From Granulicella mallensis MP5ACTX8 (GTDB lineage: Bacteria > Acidobacteriota > Terriglobia > Terriglobales > Acidobacteriaceae), in the NCBI RefSeq assembly GCF_000178955.2, contig NC_016631.1, forward strand, positions 6,138,001 through 6,202,000: a stretch of DNA of 64,000 nucleotides, read 5' to 3'. A model generated the notes under the pieces. That model was given only the letters and a program-made list of their open reading frames with translations. It was not told the origin of the DNA and made no database searches. This document shows, one piece after another, positions 42,444 through 52,300 of the stretch (its first letter is position 1; the number at the start of each line of letters is the position of its first letter). Both the position numbers and the translations under genes were made by a program.

Positions 42444-43280
42444 ATGGCCACGGCTACCGCATCTCCGGTTCGAACCCTGCGTGAGCACGTCCTCGCGCTC
42501 GAGGGCGCGATTGCCCTCTGCCTGGACAAGCCACGCCCTAAAGCTGTCCACAAGGTTCGTACCGAAGCCCGCCGGATCGAGGCGCAACTCGAGTTACTGG
42601 GCCTGCTCAAGAGGCTGCCCTCCTACCGCTCTGAGATGAGTCGCTCCCTGCGGCTGCTCAAAAAGATTCGCCGGGCTGCCGGACGCGTCCGCGATCTCGA
42701 TGTTCAGCGCAAATTATTAAAGACTCACACCGCTGAAGACGAAAAGCAGATCGAACAGCCTACGGATGCCAAGCTCAACGAACTCGCCGAGCTTGGAGAG
42801 CTTCGCCAGATCCGCAAGCAGCGCCGCAAGCGTGCTGCCCGCAAGCTTCTGAAGCTGCTCAACAAGCGACAGGCAAAGCTTGCCTCCGCCTTCGACGCGC
42901 TGCTGACCGCGCTCGAGCCTGCGCAGGAACTTCAGCTGCCCGCAGCCGAGCTCCTGCGCCTGGTCGATCAACACTTTCGCGGCACGCATGCTCTCATCAT
43001 CCGCCACCCTTCGAGCGAGCATCTGCATTCCATTCGCAAGGCTGCGCGCATTGCACGTTACCAGGCAGAGCTCGCGACGAACTCCGCAGCCGCCACGCGT
43101 TCGGCACAGCGCTATGAGGCGCTCCAGGTCGCCGGCGGCCAGTGGCATGACACACTCGCACTTGCCGCCGAAGCAGCAACCGAACTGGGTGACAACCACA
43201 GCACCGCTGTCTGTTTTAGCCAGCTGCGCGACCAGCACCTCGCCGACTATCGAGCCTTGCTCGAACGTGTCCGCACCTGA
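42444..43280 (+). CDS. CHAD domain protein
   Basis: Protein of 278 aa with the alpha-helical CHAD fold: HKVRTEARRIEAQLELL near the start, and HSIRKAARIARYQAEL in the second half. Conserved His, Arg and Lys line a positively charged groove known to bind polyphosphate. No thiol-adenylate-cyclase-type (CYTH) domain is attached. It precedes nadD by 9 nt, so the two are co-transcribed. A role in polyphosphate metabolism or localisation is inference. Confidence 0.88.
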   Translation: MATATASPVRTLREHVLALEGAIALCLDKPRPKAVHKVRTEARRIEAQLELLGLLKRLPSYRSEMSRSLRLLKKIRRAAGRVRDLDVQRKLLKTHTAEDEKQIEQPTDAKLNELAELGELRQIRKQRRKRAARKLLKLLNKRQAKLASAFDALLTALEPAQELQLPAAELLRLVDQHFRGTHALIIRHPSSEHLHSIRKAARIARYQAELATNSAAATRSAQRYEALQVAGGQWHDTLALAAEAATELGDNHSTAVCFSQLRDQHLADYRALLERVRT

Positions 43281-43289
43281 GAGTTTTCC

Positions 43290-43895
43290 ATGCGCATTGG
43301 CTTCTTCGGCGGCAGCTTCGACCCACCTCATCGAGGCCACCTCACTGTGGCTCGTACAGTAGCAGCTACTTTCAGGCTCGACCGTCTCCTGCTGGCCCCC
43401 ACCGCACAGCAGCCACTCAAGCCAGGCGGCGCTGCTGCTTCCTTCCAGGACCGCCTCGCCATGGTCGAGATCCTCTGCCGGGGAGAGGCTCGATTCGAGC
43501 CCTCCGCGTTGGATGCCCCACGAATCCACAACGGACCCAACTACACCATCGATACCCTTCGACATCTACGGGCCGAGTTCGCCCACTACCCGGAGGTCTA
43601 CAGCATCGTCGGTGCAGACTCTTTCCTGGACCTGCGCCGCTGGCGTTCGCCCGATCTACTGCTCGACATTGTGAATTGGATCGTCGTCAGCCGTCCAGGC
43701 TTTGCTCTTTCAGCACTCAACAAACTCGATTTGACGCCTGAACAACGCGCGCACGTCTACCTGCTGGAGGGCGTTACGGAACCTGTAAGCGCCACCGAGG
43801 TTCGCGCCTGTCTGCGTGAGGGCCGCGACTGCAGCGAACTCGTTCCGTACGACGTTCTCAGCTACATTCGGGAACACCATCTTTACGGCGCCTAG
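43290..43895 (+). CDS. nadD: Nicotinate-nucleotide adenylyltransferase
   Basis: Makes deamido-NAD from nicotinate mononucleotide and ATP. It has 201 aa. The nucleotidyltransferase motif GGSFDPPHRGH lies at residues 7-17, and the second signature appears as VSATEVRACLREG (in place of ISSTxIR). The middle segment VGADSFLDLRRWRSPDLLL is typical. It follows the CHAD gene closely and lies upstream of rsfS, as in many bacteria. Confidence 0.94.
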   Translation: MRIGFFGGSFDPPHRGHLTVARTVAATFRLDRLLLAPTAQQPLKPGGAAASFQDRLAMVEILCRGEARFEPSALDAPRIHNGPNYTIDTLRHLRAEFAHYPEVYSIVGADSFLDLRRWRSPDLLLDIVNWIVVSRPGFALSALNKLDLTPEQRAHVYLLEGVTEPVSATEVRACLREGRDCSELVPYDVLSYIREHHLYGA

Positions 43896-44068
43896 AGCTG
43901 TCTCCGGCTCTGAACGAAGTCAAGAGGGAACCTGCTGTTGTTACTCACCCCTACATTTCAATGCGGCTCAAACCGGAAGGGCGCAGTTTCAGCCATACTG
44001 ATTACTCACGACTCTTTCGTCCTTACAGCGCCTCACCTGTACTAGGATGGAATGTCTAAAGGAGTTTC

Positions 44069-44701
44069 ATGCCCAGTACCGAAGTAAACCAGATGCTCGC
44101 CGCCGCCGCTGCTGCCTGCGAAGACAAGAAGGCAGAGGACATCCGCATTCTTGCACTAGATCCATCGGAGAGCGGCCTGACCGACTACTTCCTCATCTGC
44201 AACGGCACCAACGATCGCCAGAACGTCGCGATCAGTGATGAGATCGAAATTCGCCTGAAGCGCGAATTCGGCACCTATCCCAATTCGGTCGAAGGCCGCC
44301 GCCAGGGCGACTGGGTCCTGATGGATTATGTCGACTTCATCGTCCACATCTTCTCCCCGGAGAAGCGTGCGTTTTATGGACTGGAGCGTCTGCGCAAGAC
44401 GGCAACGCGGTTGAGCATCGAAGATCTGAACGCGGAACTCAGGTCTCAGATCAACGCTTCGCGAAAGAAGAAACCCGCACCGGCAGCCGTGGCTCCGAAG
44501 AAAGCCGCCCCAGCTAAAAAGAAGTCGGCAACGGTCAAGAAAACCGTAGCAGCAAAGAAAGCCGTCCCCGCAAAAGCCGCGAAAAAGGCTCCTGCAAAGG
44601 CCTTGAAAAAGGCTCCCGCGAAAAAGGCAGCCCCTGTGAAACCAGCAAAGAAAGCCCCCGCCAAGAGCGCTGCGAAGAAGACTGCGAAATCGCGCTCGTA
44701 G
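44069..44701 (+). CDS. rsfS: Ribosome silencing factor with Lys/Ala-rich tail
   Basis: RsfS binds ribosomal protein L14 and blocks subunit joining when nutrients are scarce. The standard domain occupies about 1-115 with EDIRILALDPSESGLTDYFLICNGTNDRQ, NSVEGRRQGDWVLMDYVDFIVHIF and the closing YGLERL. The remaining about 95 residues are a Lys/Ala/Pro-rich tail of KKAPAKKA type repeats like histone H1 tails, absent from most RsfS. The tail probably binds RNA or DNA (inference). rlmH, normally next, is displaced by 4 kb. Confidence 0.93.
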   Translation: MPSTEVNQMLAAAAAACEDKKAEDIRILALDPSESGLTDYFLICNGTNDRQNVAISDEIEIRLKREFGTYPNSVEGRRQGDWVLMDYVDFIVHIFSPEKRAFYGLERLRKTATRLSIEDLNAELRSQINASRKKKPAPAAVAPKKAAPAKKKSATVKKTVAAKKAVPAKAAKKAPAKALKKAPAKKAAPVKPAKKAPAKSAAKKTAKSRS

Positions 44702-44764
44702 CAGCTAGTGAGTTAGGCAAATCCCTGTACCCGGATCAGAGCTGCACGAAAGATAGAAACAAAC

Positions 44765-44796
44765 GAAAGGCGGAGAGCCGAAGCTCTCCGCCTTTC
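44765..44796. terminator. Hairpin terminator between rsfS and TonB receptor 1
   Basis: A perfect 14-bp stem GAAAGGCGGAGAGC (44765-44778), loop CGAA, right arm 44783-44796. It is nearly identical to the terminator at 49301-49330. Confidence 0.88.
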
Positions 44797-44814
44797 CTTA
44801 TTGAGTAGTTGTGG

Positions 44815-47800
44815 TTAGAACTCCAGACGCAGTGCTAGTTGCAACACGCGGGCTCCGTTGTTCAAGTTTCCAGCCGGTTCAACTGTATTGCTGATCTGAC
44901 CGAAAGTGTTGCTGACCGTGTCCTGCTGATCAAGACCGTTGAAGGTATTCTCAGACGGCAAGCCGAAGTTCGGGTGGTTGAATACGTTGAAGGCATCGGC
45001 ACGGAACTTCAGGTTGACGCTGTCTTTGTAGACGGGGAACGTCTTAGCCAAGCCCAGATCCTGGTTGCCGAAGCGTGGCCCACGCAAGCCGTTACGAGCA
45101 CCGATCTGGAAGCCGATCGGTCCAACGTAGGCGGACTGCGCTGCAGATTGGCTTGCGAAGATATTGACTCCGCCACCAGCTGCCTTAGTCAGATGGGTTG
45201 CCACTGCAGACTTGGGTCCGACAAGGATACCAGGCGCATCGTTCGAGTAGCTTGCATCGAAGGCATCGGAGTTCGTTCCCCATGCCTGTCCGGTGTGCCA
45301 TGTCGTGATGCCGCTGATATCCCAGCCGCCGATCGCTTCTTCCGCCCACAGAGGAATCGTGGCGAAGAACTGGCGATGACGTCCGATGGGCAGTTGGTAC
45401 GTTTCGTCCGCCGTGATGTAGTGGGTCACATCAAAGTCGGAGTTGGCACGGCACTCGCGAGGACGTACAACGTCACAGATCAGACCCGTGCCACCGATAC
45501 CTGTATCACCTTGCGAGTTAGCGAAAGCTGAGACGTTATCAATGGAGTGCGAGAAGGTGTAGTTCACATCGAACTGCAGACCGTGTGAAAGGTTCTTCTG
45601 CAACGACACCAACATGCCGTTGTAGGTGGAGAATCCTTTATTGGTAAAGAACGTGTTTTCAGAGAACTGGGCGGCAGAACCTACATTGAGTGCGGTGAAG
45701 TTAGAGAGCGCCTGGACAAAGTCTCCGAAGTCGCCGTTCTGAGCCAGACCACTAAAGGTATAAGCAAGATATTGCGTGTTGTTGGCGAAGGCTTGAGTGA
45801 TATTACCGTTGCTATCCTTGACCGGGTTTGCAACTCCAAGCCCAGGTGTCACGAGGTGCTCAAACCAGGGCTGTGCAGCAAGACTGGCTGGGTTCGCACC
45901 GGCTCTGAGTTGAGTCGTAATTGCCGCAAAGGCATTGGAAAGAAGCTCGCCAGAGGAAGGATCTTTGAAATCGATAATCTGGTTTGCATCGGCCTGCGCC
46001 AAAAGGCGACGGCCCAGGCGGCCCGCGTAGCTGAGCTTGAAGACAAAGCCTCCCTCAAACTCGTGCTGCATGCCAAAGTTATAGGCGATGGAATACGGCG
46101 TCTTCAAAGAAGGGTCGATGGTTGCGTTGAAGGCCGTTCCATTCTGGAGACCGAAAGGTATTCCGTTCGCCACAAATGGCTGGTAAGGAGCCTTCGGTGA
46201 GGCAGGGGCTGCGGGAATCTGGCCGATGTTTCCACCTGCACCGATGCGTGGATCGTTCCGGAGGGAAGCAACCGGATCGCCGGGAGTGCCCGAGGGAGTG
46301 GACTTCGTCTGTTGGAAGAGATACGAGTCTGTGTCCTGATAACTCTGAACCGCGTTGATGATCGTGCGGTCATAGACCACGCCGATACCACCGTTGAATA
46401 CGGTCTTCTTGTCGAAATCAGGGTTGTAGGCAAAGGCAAAGCGAGGTGCGAAGTTCTTGTACTGAGGCTGGTAAATCGGTGGGCCGTTATTGGCCTTTCC
46501 ACCCAGGATATAGGTGATCAGGGGCACGGCATTCGGCCCAGTTTGTCCCGCAGCGCTCTGCGCCAGACGAGCATTGAAGTACTGGTCAAAGGTCAGAGGC
46601 TCCAGACTCTCAAGGCCACGGGTTTCATAGGGCACCGAGAACAGCTGATAGTTCACACCGTACGAAAGAGTCAATTGGGAATTAGCTTTCCAGGTGTCAG
46701 CAAAATACAACTGGGTCTGGTAGTTCTGGTAGATACGCTGATCGCCTGTGAGTTGCGGCAGCACATTACCGTTCTTGTCGTAGTTGAAGTCACTCTGGAT
46801 GCTTCCGACGCGGCCCAGAATGTAGGCAAGGGCCTGATCGTAAGGAGCAGTAGAAGCACTCGCCGTGTTGATGTCCGTAGGACGCAGTTGAGCATTGAGG
46901 TTCAGGGTCTGGCCGCCCAGACCGATCTCAACCGTGTTGTAGTCGATGGAGCTATTGTTTTTGGGCTTGATGTCCTTGAAGGTCCCGCCGAACTGGAAGG
47001 TGTGACCACCCTTTGTCCAGGTAAAATCGTCGCCGATCATCTCAACAGGGACACGGCGGCTCTGGGTGGCCGGATTCAGATAGAGGGAAGAGGCAAGAGC
47101 GGCCTGGGTACCATCTCCGAAGGTAAAGAAATTAGGGCCATCCGGATTGAAGTTATTGCCGAGATCAATCTTCTGAACCGTTTCACCGATGACGAACTGG
47201 TTCGTCTTGTTGGAACCAATCACCCAGGTATGGCCGATGACAAAAGCATACGAACGGTCGACGAGAGGATCGGTAATAGGATCGCCCGGAAATTCATTCG
47301 GGGCGTTGACAGCGTTCTCGCGGGTGATCGTAAAGCGCGCGAACAGCTTCATCTTGGAGTTCAGGTTGTAATCAACCCTGCCCACATAGTTCGTGTTGAA
47401 GTCGTTGTCGGGGGCGTTGAAGGAGAAGCCTCCCGAGTTGAGGCCGTCTCCACTGGACTGGTTGTTGGAATGGGGGAAGCGCGCATTCGTAAGAGTCTGC
47501 CAGTTGCCGTTTACACCGTTACCCTGAGGATCGAGACCCAAGATCTGGGCTTCGTTCAATGTTCCAACCGATCCATCGGCCCTGTTGTAGTTAATATTGC
47601 CAGCGCGGAGCGAATCGAGAGGAACGGTCCTCTGAACAAGCGAGGTTCTAATAATGCGGGAGTTGTTGTAGTCGAAGAAGAAGAACAGCTTGTCCTTGAT
47701 AATCGGTCCGCCAATATTGCCGCCGAACTGATTCTGGATCAGGTGGTTGCGGGGAATAGCGGGCGTTGCATTGTTGCTGAACCAGCTATTGGCCACAAGC

Positions 47801-48603
47801 GACGGATCACGATGATACTCGTTGATGTTGCCGTGAAACTGATTGGTACCGCTCTTCGTAACGAGCTGGAACTGTCCGCCGCTGGAGGGGCCGCCAGTTG
47901 CCGGGATACCGCCGACCGTGCCGCGGAACTCCTGAACCGAGTCGATAGGCGCATGGCCTACGATGGTACTGCTGCTAAAGCCCGAAGTGATTCCAGCGCC
48001 GGTGTTGCTTTGGATAGCGCCGCCATTCGAAAAGTCGTTAACATCCAGGCCGTCCAGCGTGACGTTGTTCTGGTCGACACGCGCACCCGTCGTGGAACCT
48101 GTATCCGTTACACCCGGCTGCAGCGTAAAGAGCGCCGTAGGATCTCCTCTTTGCTGTACAGGAAGATCGTTGAGAAGTTTTACGTCGAAGTTGTTGCCGA
48201 TGGAGGCATCCGTCGTGTTGATTGTGACTTCCGAGTTCGAAGCCGTTACCTCAACCTGCTGATTCGAGCCGGCAAGCAACTGCGCATCCTGGGTGCGGGT
48301 CGTCGCTACCGCCAGATAGATATCTCTAACAGCCAGCGCGGCAAAGCCGGCGTGTACGAAGTTAGCCTCATACCCAGGCCCCGGAGGAACGTTCGAGAAG
48401 CGGTAAGAACCGTTATCGCTCGTGGTTTGGGTGTACTTCAATCCCTTGGTCTTGTTGGTTAGGGTCACAACAGTACCCGGTACAGCAGCCCCCGTTGCGT
48501 CAGTCACGGAACCCACCATGGCGGATACATCTTGTGCTTTCAGAAGGGATGATGCGGAGAATGAGACTGTCAGAAAAACGATAAACGCGAAAATCTTCTT
48601 CAT
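44815..48603 (-). CDS. TonB-dependent receptor, Oar-like, 1
   Basis: Outer-membrane receptor of 1262 aa from ATG 48603. Signal peptide about 1-24 (ending LLKAQ), then a carboxypeptidase-regulatory-like domain (about 25-110, VGSVTDATGAAVPGTVVTLTNK), a plug domain (about 130-280) and a long beta-barrel ending LQLALRLEF. This is the Oar-like type greatly expanded in Acidobacteria, presumed to import oligosaccharides or other large nutrients with TonB energy. No SusD or regulator is beside it. It is oriented against the rsfS-rlmH direction. Confidence 0.92.
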   Translation of the reverse strand: MKKIFAFIVFLTVSFSASSLLKAQDVSAMVGSVTDATGAAVPGTVVTLTNKTKGLKYTQTTSDNGSYRFSNVPPGPGYEANFVHAGFAALAVRDIYLAVATTRTQDAQLLAGSNQQVEVTASNSEVTINTTDASIGNNFDVKLLNDLPVQQRGDPTALFTLQPGVTDTGSTTGARVDQNNVTLDGLDVNDFSNGGAIQSNTGAGITSGFSSSTIVGHAPIDSVQEFRGTVGGIPATGGPSSGGQFQLVTKSGTNQFHGNINEYHRDPSLVANSWFSNNATPAIPRNHLIQNQFGGNIGGPIIKDKLFFFFDYNNSRIIRTSLVQRTVPLDSLRAGNINYNRADGSVGTLNEAQILGLDPQGNGVNGNWQTLTNARFPHSNNQSSGDGLNSGGFSFNAPDNDFNTNYVGRVDYNLNSKMKLFARFTITRENAVNAPNEFPGDPITDPLVDRSYAFVIGHTWVIGSNKTNQFVIGETVQKIDLGNNFNPDGPNFFTFGDGTQAALASSLYLNPATQSRRVPVEMIGDDFTWTKGGHTFQFGGTFKDIKPKNNSSIDYNTVEIGLGGQTLNLNAQLRPTDINTASASTAPYDQALAYILGRVGSIQSDFNYDKNGNVLPQLTGDQRIYQNYQTQLYFADTWKANSQLTLSYGVNYQLFSVPYETRGLESLEPLTFDQYFNARLAQSAAGQTGPNAVPLITYILGGKANNGPPIYQPQYKNFAPRFAFAYNPDFDKKTVFNGGIGVVYDRTIINAVQSYQDTDSYLFQQTKSTPSGTPGDPVASLRNDPRIGAGGNIGQIPAAPASPKAPYQPFVANGIPFGLQNGTAFNATIDPSLKTPYSIAYNFGMQHEFEGGFVFKLSYAGRLGRRLLAQADANQIIDFKDPSSGELLSNAFAAITTQLRAGANPASLAAQPWFEHLVTPGLGVANPVKDSNGNITQAFANNTQYLAYTFSGLAQNGDFGDFVQALSNFTALNVGSAAQFSENTFFTNKGFSTYNGMLVSLQKNLSHGLQFDVNYTFSHSIDNVSAFANSQGDTGIGGTGLICDVVRPRECRANSDFDVTHYITADETYQLPIGRHRQFFATIPLWAEEAIGGWDISGITTWHTGQAWGTNSDAFDASYSNDAPGILVGPKSAVATHLTKAAGGGVNIFASQSAAQSAYVGPIGFQIGARNGLRGPRFGNQDLGLAKTFPVYKDSVNLKFRADAFNVFNHPNFGLPSENTFNGLDQQDTVSNTFGQISNTVEPAGNLNNGARVLQLALRLEF

Positions 48604-48828
48604 GTACTTCGATTGCTCCTCAAATACCGGGGGGGCGGGTGGCATACAAACGCGGGCCGAATGCCCAGCGGTGCATGCGAATCTACGATGAGCCTTTGCA
48701 TTTTTCATGCCAAATCATGCCATTCGCCAAATATTGATATTTGCGCCTTCCAGCTTTTGGTTTTGTGTAAAAAAATATTGTTTTCCGTCCTTGATTTGCA
48801 GGCGCCTATGCAATTCTGTAGATCAACG

Positions 48829-49281
48829 ATGGAAATCCTCCTCGCAACCATCCGGCCACGGCGCTCGGCCGCCTCAGAACCTGACGCCCAACTGCTCCAG
48901 CGCTATATCCAGCGCTCCAGCCGATATGTTCCCTGTGAGCAGCGCGAGTTTTCCTCTGAGGCTGCACTGTTCGCCCACCTCGATCGTCCTGCCCGACGCA
49001 CGACGCCCTACCTCATCCTGACCGACAGCCGGGGAAAACAGATGTCCTCTGAGGAGTTTGCCTCCACACTTGGGGGTGTTCAGGATAGCGGTGTCCAACA
49101 GGTGGTCATGGCCATTGGCCCGGCCGACGGCTGGTCGCCCGAAGCCCTCCGTCGCGCCAGCCTTACAGTGGCTTTCGGGCGAATTACTCTGCCACATGAG
49201 CTGGCCGCTGTCGTAGCCTCCGAACAGATCTATCGCGCCCTGACCATTCGTGCCGGGCATCCGTATCATCACGGGCACTAA
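48829..49281 (+). CDS. rlmH: 23S rRNA pseudouridine(1915) N3-methyltransferase
   Basis: SPOUT methyltransferase of 150 aa from ATG 48829. The SAM-binding knot appears as MAIGPADGWSPEALRRASLTVAFGRITLPHEL, and the end HPYHHGH is the near-invariant RlmH terminus. It modifies helix 69 of 23S rRNA. An ATG 21 nt upstream (48808) is possible. The usual partner rsfS is 4.1 kb away, with a TonB receptor gene between them. Its own promoter must lie in 48604-48828, which is AT-rich. Confidence 0.92.
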   Translation: MEILLATIRPRRSAASEPDAQLLQRYIQRSSRYVPCEQREFSSEAALFAHLDRPARRTTPYLILTDSRGKQMSSEEFASTLGGVQDSGVQQVVMAIGPADGWSPEALRRASLTVAFGRITLPHELAAVVASEQIYRALTIRAGHPYHHGH

Positions 49282-49300
49282 AACACTCACCATAAATAAA

Positions 49301-49330
49301 AAGGGCGGAGAGCCTAAGCTCTCCGCCTTT
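49301..49330. terminator. Hairpin terminator between rlmH and TonB receptor 2
   Basis: Stem AAGGGCGGAGAGC (49301-49313), loop CTAA, right arm 49318-49330. It matches the hairpin at 44765-44796 almost base for base. Confidence 0.88.
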
Positions 49331-49351
49331 CGCTACTGCAAAATCAACGAG

Positions 49352-52300
49352 TTAGAAGCTCAACTGGAGTTGAAACTCTATCGTGCGCGGCGCACCTTGA
49401 TCGAAGGTTCCCGATTGGCGAGATACGCGATAGGCGTTCTGAACATCCTGCCCATTGTTGAAGGTTGGTCCGTTTACGCTGCCAGGCCCTGGCGAACCAA
49501 GATTGCCCTGGAAGGTTGCGGCGCTGGGATTGCCGGAGGTATCTCCAAAGTTAGAGAAGTTAGCAATATTGTAGAAAGCGACCTTCGGTTCGAGCGTTAC
49601 GGCATCGCCGAGTGTATGCACGTAGTGACCTAAACGAATCGGGTAGGCGAACGTGAGATCGACCTGCCGGTAATCGGCATTGCCAGGAGCCACACCATTC
49701 TGGATGGAATTGACCAGTGGCTGCACCGTACCACCGAGGGCGATGAGTTGGGCCTGGGTGAGAAGACCGCTACCGACCAGCACCTTGCCTGCCGGTGTGA
49801 GCGAGCCTGCCACGGTCGAGTTGAAGTTGTTGATGTAGTGAGATAGATTGCTGGGCTTGATGCGGTGCATGTAGTCGCCAGGCATTGTCCCCGGAGCAAG
49901 GTCACCCGTCGTTCCATCGCCGGTCAAATCGGAACGATAGATGTTGCCGACAGCAGAAGCGGTATTGTCCAGCGTCAGCGTCTGCGGAAGCGCCGAGTAG
50001 AAATGACCGATGATCCCAACCTCCGGACCGTACTTCAGCAGGAAGGAGCCTCCGAATGAGACCTGGTGTTTACGGTCGAGTTCGGAACGGCCCATGTAAG
50101 CGGTCGGATGGTCATTGTCGAAGGAGAGGTTGTTGAAGAACTGGTCTCCCGTGGTGTTGTTCGAGGTCGAAAGGATGCGGGACAGATTGTAGGAGACCTG
50201 AAGATTGGAGCGCTCGATGCCCCGTATAGGATGTGACGACTGTTGGCGGAAGACGACCTGAAGCGCATCGTAGCCAGACCGGCCAACCGGGAGGATAAAA
50301 GAGCCGCTACCCAGAAGCGGGTTCTGGCCAGGGAATGCCGCGCCGGTTGCAACCGTCTTGCCATTGCTCGCTGGCGAGTTGGCTCCAAGGAACTCCTTGG
50401 CCCCGTCCAATCCCTTGCCGGCAAAGTCGTCGATTGTCGCTCCGTTAGCAATGGCGCAGTTAATAGCTGCCGAAGTGTATCCCTGCGGACACATGGGATA
50501 ACCGGCGTAATTGTTCGCCGGATCCGGCGCAAGTGTGGCCGCAATTGCATTCTGCGCCGCAGTGGGGTTGAAGTAGCGAGCGGCGCCAAGGTGGTTGACG
50601 TCCAAGAGCTGCCCGACCTTCAGAGTGCTGTTGTGGATGTAATCCACGGAGAGGACAGCGCCCTTGAAAAGCTCATGCTGCGCGCCGAGATTCCACTGTT
50701 CCGAGTAAGGCGTACGGTAGGGAGCGCCATAGATTCCGCTGGCGCTCAAGGTTTCTCCGATGAAGCCGCTATTGGTGCCCTGAGGATTTTTCGCTGCGAT
50801 GCTCTGGAAACTTTGTGAAAGCGCAAGGACGTACGGGGCTGCCTGGCCAACAGGAAGGGCGCAGATCTGGGAGATGTTCAACGTTGTTCCGTTGACCGTT
50901 GCACCGGACGTAATACTGCCGTCAGCGTTCGCATATTGGCCGGAGCAGAACGACTGTCCATCAGCCTGCGCGAAGAACGGGCCTTTGGCCAGCAGAGAGG
51001 TGCGGGCATTGGTGGTGTTATTGAAGACGTCGCCATCATAGAAGATGCCAAAGCCGGCGCGGATAACAGTTTTGTGATTGCCAGGGGCATAGGCAAAACC
51101 GATCTGCGGGCCGAAGTTGGCGTACGGCTGATGGACGCTGGGGGCGAACTGGGGACCAAACTGGCCGAGGAGCGAAGTGCTTCCAGAGCAGGGAGCCTGG
51201 TTCGGACCGCCAGCTGGGTTGTAGACGGCGGGGTCGAGGGCCGAGCACGGGATCGGCGCCACGTCCTGGTTCGCGCGGTCTGTATCGACAGACCAGCGCA
51301 GACCGGCGCTGAGGGTAAAGTTGGGGGTTACCTTCCAGCCGTCCGCCACATAAGCACCTTCGCGCCAGTCGTGAGTACCGCCGCCAATCAGGCCGAATCC
51401 GGGATTTTCCGTGAAGAAGCCGAGATTGTTGCCGATGGCAATCGTGCTGGCATGGTAGCCGTTGAGAGGATCGGAGGGACAGGCAGCCGCGCCTACGACA
51501 TTGCCGCAACCAGGCGCTGTCGGATCCCCATCGACCGGTCCGGTAAACAAGGTGGCAGAGTTTTCGCGAAGCCGGGGACCAAGGCCGAAGAAGTTAGCAA
51601 AACCGCCGCCGAGGATGTGATTGATGCTGTAACCGAAACGGATGGTATGCGCACCCTTGGTCCAGGAACCGTCATAACGAGCCTGGGCGTCCGTCTGGAA
51701 CGTGCCCTGCGGGGCATCGACGTTCGGCCCGGTGGCCAGCAGAGGCGATGTGCCGGCAACATTCTGCAAGGCGATGCCGGGGATCAGGTCCAGCGGAGAT
51801 GAGGTTGAGGTGTCGCTGATGAGATTATGGAATTTTTCGTAGCTTCCACGGAAGGAGTGCGTAAAGTGACCGAGTTGGAAGTCTGCGCCACCCGCGATGC
51901 CCGGCGTATTGTCGCGATTCGCATAGGTCTCGAACTGCTCACCAAAGTTGCCGGCAACCGAGTTGACGTTATAGTTCACGCGGGCGAAGTAGTGACCGCC
52001 GAAAGGACCGTTGTAGTCCAGACGAATCGTTGAATAGGTTTCCCGATAGGAGAAAGGAATATTCAGGTTTTGGTATTGGGGGAAGATCGACGAAACACCT
52101 GCTGCCTGCGAGGCGTCCTGCTTGATGCGCTCGGCGTTGCCGAAGAAGAAGAGTTTGTCTTTGAAGATCGGGCCGCCAAGAGAGCCGCCAAACTGGTTCC
52201 GCTGGAAGGGGGTCTGGGTGCCAAACTCCGTGGCAAAGCCCGCACGGGAATCCTGGAAGTTGTAGAACAGTTCACCGTGGAAGCCGTTGGTACCGGATTT

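Noticed and set aside
44446-44720. Minus-strand frames opposite the rsfS tail
   Set aside because: They are the complement of the Lys/Ala repeat and have a low-complexity Ala/Phe composition.
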